Assembly (NCBI RefSeq): GCF_025961575.1
Contig: NZ_JAOQNX010000018.1
Span: 1-64,000, forward strand
From: Rhodoblastus acidophilus
Lineage (GTDB): Bacteria; Pseudomonadota; Alphaproteobacteria; Rhizobiales; Beijerinckiaceae
Direction: 5' to 3'
DNA length: 64,000 bases
Part shown: positions 62,684 through 64,000 of the stretch, one piece after another
Position numbering within the stretch: the first letter of the stretch is position 1
How the letters are laid out: each line of letters begins with the position of its first letter
Program-made: the position numbers and the translations under genes
The notes under the pieces: generated by a model
The model's database searches: none
The model's input: the letters and a program-made list of their open reading frames with translations, nothing else
Told to the model about the DNA's origin: nothing

Positions 62684-62823
62684 TGCCCTACTTTTGCTCG
62701 ACCGTCTCGCGGTGGACAGCAGCGCGCGCGGGAAAGAGCTCGGCGCGAACTTCTGGGGAACGCGATGCTGCGGTCCTGCTCAAGGATGTGCGCGCGCTCG
62801 TGGGCGCCGCAAAGCCCGCTTGA
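62684..62823 (+). pseudogene. frameshifted remnant of a TacT-like GNAT toxin
   Basis: In one frame the sequence after the antitoxin reads ALLLLDRLAVDSSARGKELG and in another RDAAVLLKDVRALVGAA. Joined, these give the central beta strand and acetyl-CoA binding loop of TacT acetyltransferase toxins (LLGRLAVD, GxGxG-like and RDA helix). A frameshift lies between them and the N- and C-terminal parts of the roughly 160-residue toxin are gone. It is a dead remnant next to the truncated antitoxin. Confidence 0.65.
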
Positions 62824-62873
62824 CCCTCCGACCGGGCTTCGCCACTTTCCGCGCGAAAAATCCGGAGGCCGAA

Positions 62874-63299
62874 ATGACCGTCGCTTACGATCCCCAAAAC
62901 ATTTTCGCCAAGATTTTGCGCGGCGAAATCCCCTGCGTCAAAGTCCGCGAGGACGACAAAACCCTGGCCTTCATGGACGTGATGCCACGCGCCGACGGCC
63001 ACGTTCTCGTCGTCTCCAAAACCCCGGGCCGCAATATTTTCGATCTGCCGGAAGAGGCCCTGTCCGAGCTGATTCTGCGGGTGCAAAAAGTCGCCCGCGC
63101 GGTCAAAACCGGGACCGGCGCGGATGGCGTCACCATTCACCAATTCAACGAGCCGGCCGGCGGCCAGAGCGTGTTCCACATGCATTTCCATGTGATTCCG
63201 CGCTGGGAAGGCGTGCCGCTGCGCGCGCATGGCGGCGCCATGGTCGAGGCCGCCGTACTGGAGACCCATGCGGCGAAAATCCGCGCGGCGCTGGAGTGA
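62874..63299 (+). CDS. HIT-family nucleotide hydrolase/binding protein, 141 aa
   Basis: The C-terminal part HMHFHVIPRWEGVP contains the HIT motif His-x-His-x-His. N-terminal IFAKILRGEIPCVKVRED, LAFMDVMPRADGHVLVVSK and FNEPAGGQSVFH complete the fold. HIT proteins act on AMP-lysine or other nucleotide conjugates; the physiological substrate is not known. CGGAGG lies seven bases before ATG 62874. It lies downstream of the decayed toxin-antitoxin pair. Confidence 0.93.
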   Translation: MTVAYDPQNIFAKILRGEIPCVKVREDDKTLAFMDVMPRADGHVLVVSKTPGRNIFDLPEEALSELILRVQKVARAVKTGTGADGVTIHQFNEPAGGQSVFHMHFHVIPRWEGVPLRAHGGAMVEAAVLETHAAKIRAALE

Positions 63300-63303
63300 G
63301 TCG

Positions 63304-63936
63304 TCAGAATCCGCCGAACCGGTAACTCACGCCGGCGCGCAAAATATTGTCGGCGATGCGCGCGGAAAATGGCGCGATACCAAAATCCTGGCGGCCGAAA
63401 TCGTAATAGCGGTATTCGAGCCGCCAGCTGAACTGGTCGGTGAGCGCATAGTCGAGGCCGCCGCCGACGACATAGCCGCTGCGGACGGCGCTCGAATCGG
63501 CGCCGGCATAGCGGCCCTCCAGCGTCGTCCAGGCGTAGCCCGCGAGCGCGAAAACCATGGCCTGCCCGGACACCCAGCCCAGCCGGGCGTCGGCGGAGCC
63601 GAACAGGTTTTGCGCGTAGGAGCCGGGCAGCGCGCCATAGACGAAACGCCCGGAGGCGCTGGCGCCGTTGACGTCCGCCTCGACGCCGGCGGCGACATGG
63701 CCGGTGACGACGGTGTAGCCGAGATGCGCGCCGCCGAACACGGCGTTGGTGGCGACGGAGACGGAAGGGTTGACGCCGAGTTGGACGGCGCCCCAGGCGC
63801 CGCCGACCTGCAAGCCGCCGTAAGCGCCGCCAAAATCGTGATCGATGAGGCCGCTCCCCTTGGTCGCCGCGAAATCGGCGGCCTGAACGCCGCCGACGGC
63901 AAGCAAAACCGTCGCAAGGGAAAGAAACAGACGCAA
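63304..63936 (-). CDS. Omp25-like outer membrane beta-barrel protein, 210 aa
   Basis: Signal peptide MRLFLSLATVLLAVGGVQAA followed by a Gly-rich N-terminal segment (LIDHDFGGAYGGLQVGGAWG), alternating hydrophobic strands with aromatic belts, and a terminal FSARIADNILRAGVSYRFGG ending in Phe, which is the C-terminal signature for outer-membrane insertion. This matches the Omp25/Omp31 porin-like family of Hyphomicrobiales. Length is typical. It converges on the HIT gene. Confidence 0.9.
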   Translation of the reverse strand: MRLFLSLATVLLAVGGVQAADFAATKGSGLIDHDFGGAYGGLQVGGAWGAVQLGVNPSVSVATNAVFGGAHLGYTVVTGHVAAGVEADVNGASASGRFVYGALPGSYAQNLFGSADARLGWVSGQAMVFALAGYAWTTLEGRYAGADSSAVRSGYVVGGGLDYALTDQFSWRLEYRYYDFGRQDFGIAPFSARIADNILRAGVSYRFGGF

Positions 63937-64000
63937 GGTTTTTCCTCACACAGGGAGAAGAGTCGCGCAAAGACTTGCGCGCTCCTCCACAAACGTGAGC

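Overview
The window is a piece of an alphaproteobacterial chromosome, very probably from the Hyphomicrobiales (Rhizobiales). The evidence is the cell-cycle set CtrA, SciP, DivK, PleD and a PleC/DivJ-type kinase, GANTC sites upstream of ctrA, a fused-style bc1 operon, an aerobic HemF ending as rhizobial HemF does, and high-GC codon use. A methylotroph or phototroph of the Beijerinckiaceae/Methylocystaceae type would fit, but the sequence does not prove a genus.

Positions 1 to about 15,680 are a mobile element integrated beside a tRNA-Met(CAT) gene and leaving the window at its left edge. All its genes lie on the minus strand: tyrosine integrase, a small unknown protein, a PrtN-like activator, an unknown protein, an AlpA/Xis-like HTH protein, a nucleoside deoxyribosyltransferase-like protein, a primase-polymerase/RepA-type helicase, a gene carrying an iteron-like repeat array at its start, terminase small subunit, a RepA-like ATPase whose P-loop has decayed, a 2118-residue polyvalent protein (transglycosylase, tandem repeat, HExxH peptidase, hydrophobic C-terminal part), a 244-residue putative assembly protein, and the start of one more gene. 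No large terminase, portal, capsid or tail gene is visible here. It is therefore either a prophage whose structural block lies to the left, or a phage satellite (PICI-like: int, AlpA, primase/helicase, ori, TerS).

From 15.7 kb the host chromosome runs on: tRNA-Met, a methyltransferase and mnmA; sciP, a YbhN-type membrane protein, fliJ and ctrA; leuA with a leucine-rich leader peptide and attenuator-like hairpin; oleate hydratase; coaE; a small conserved protein beside an intergenic palindrome; an exported rubrerythrin-like protein followed by the stub of a YoeB toxin; glmS and glmU (UDP-GlcNAc synthesis); opgG-opgH (periplasmic glucans); four small envelope proteins; a LOG-family protein; pepN; a PAS histidine kinase; PCD; a DUF1624 membrane protein carrying an in-frame palindromic insertion; a KGG stress protein; petABC (cytochrome bc1).

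The right part holds trmL, a methyltransferase-like gene, hemF, a DUF2158 protein, a SixA-type phosphatase, ycjX-ycjF, unknown envelope proteins, a [2Fe-2S] ferredoxin, a DUF3572 gene, divK and pleD split by a 269-bp element with 25-bp terminal inverted repeats, a LuxR-type regulator, a GNAT/DUF482 protein, remnants of a TacA-TacT toxin-antitoxin pair, a HIT protein and a beta-barrel outer membrane protein. Five components of the CtrA circuit (sciP, ctrA, a PdhS-type kinase, divK, pleD) thus lie within about 41 kb.
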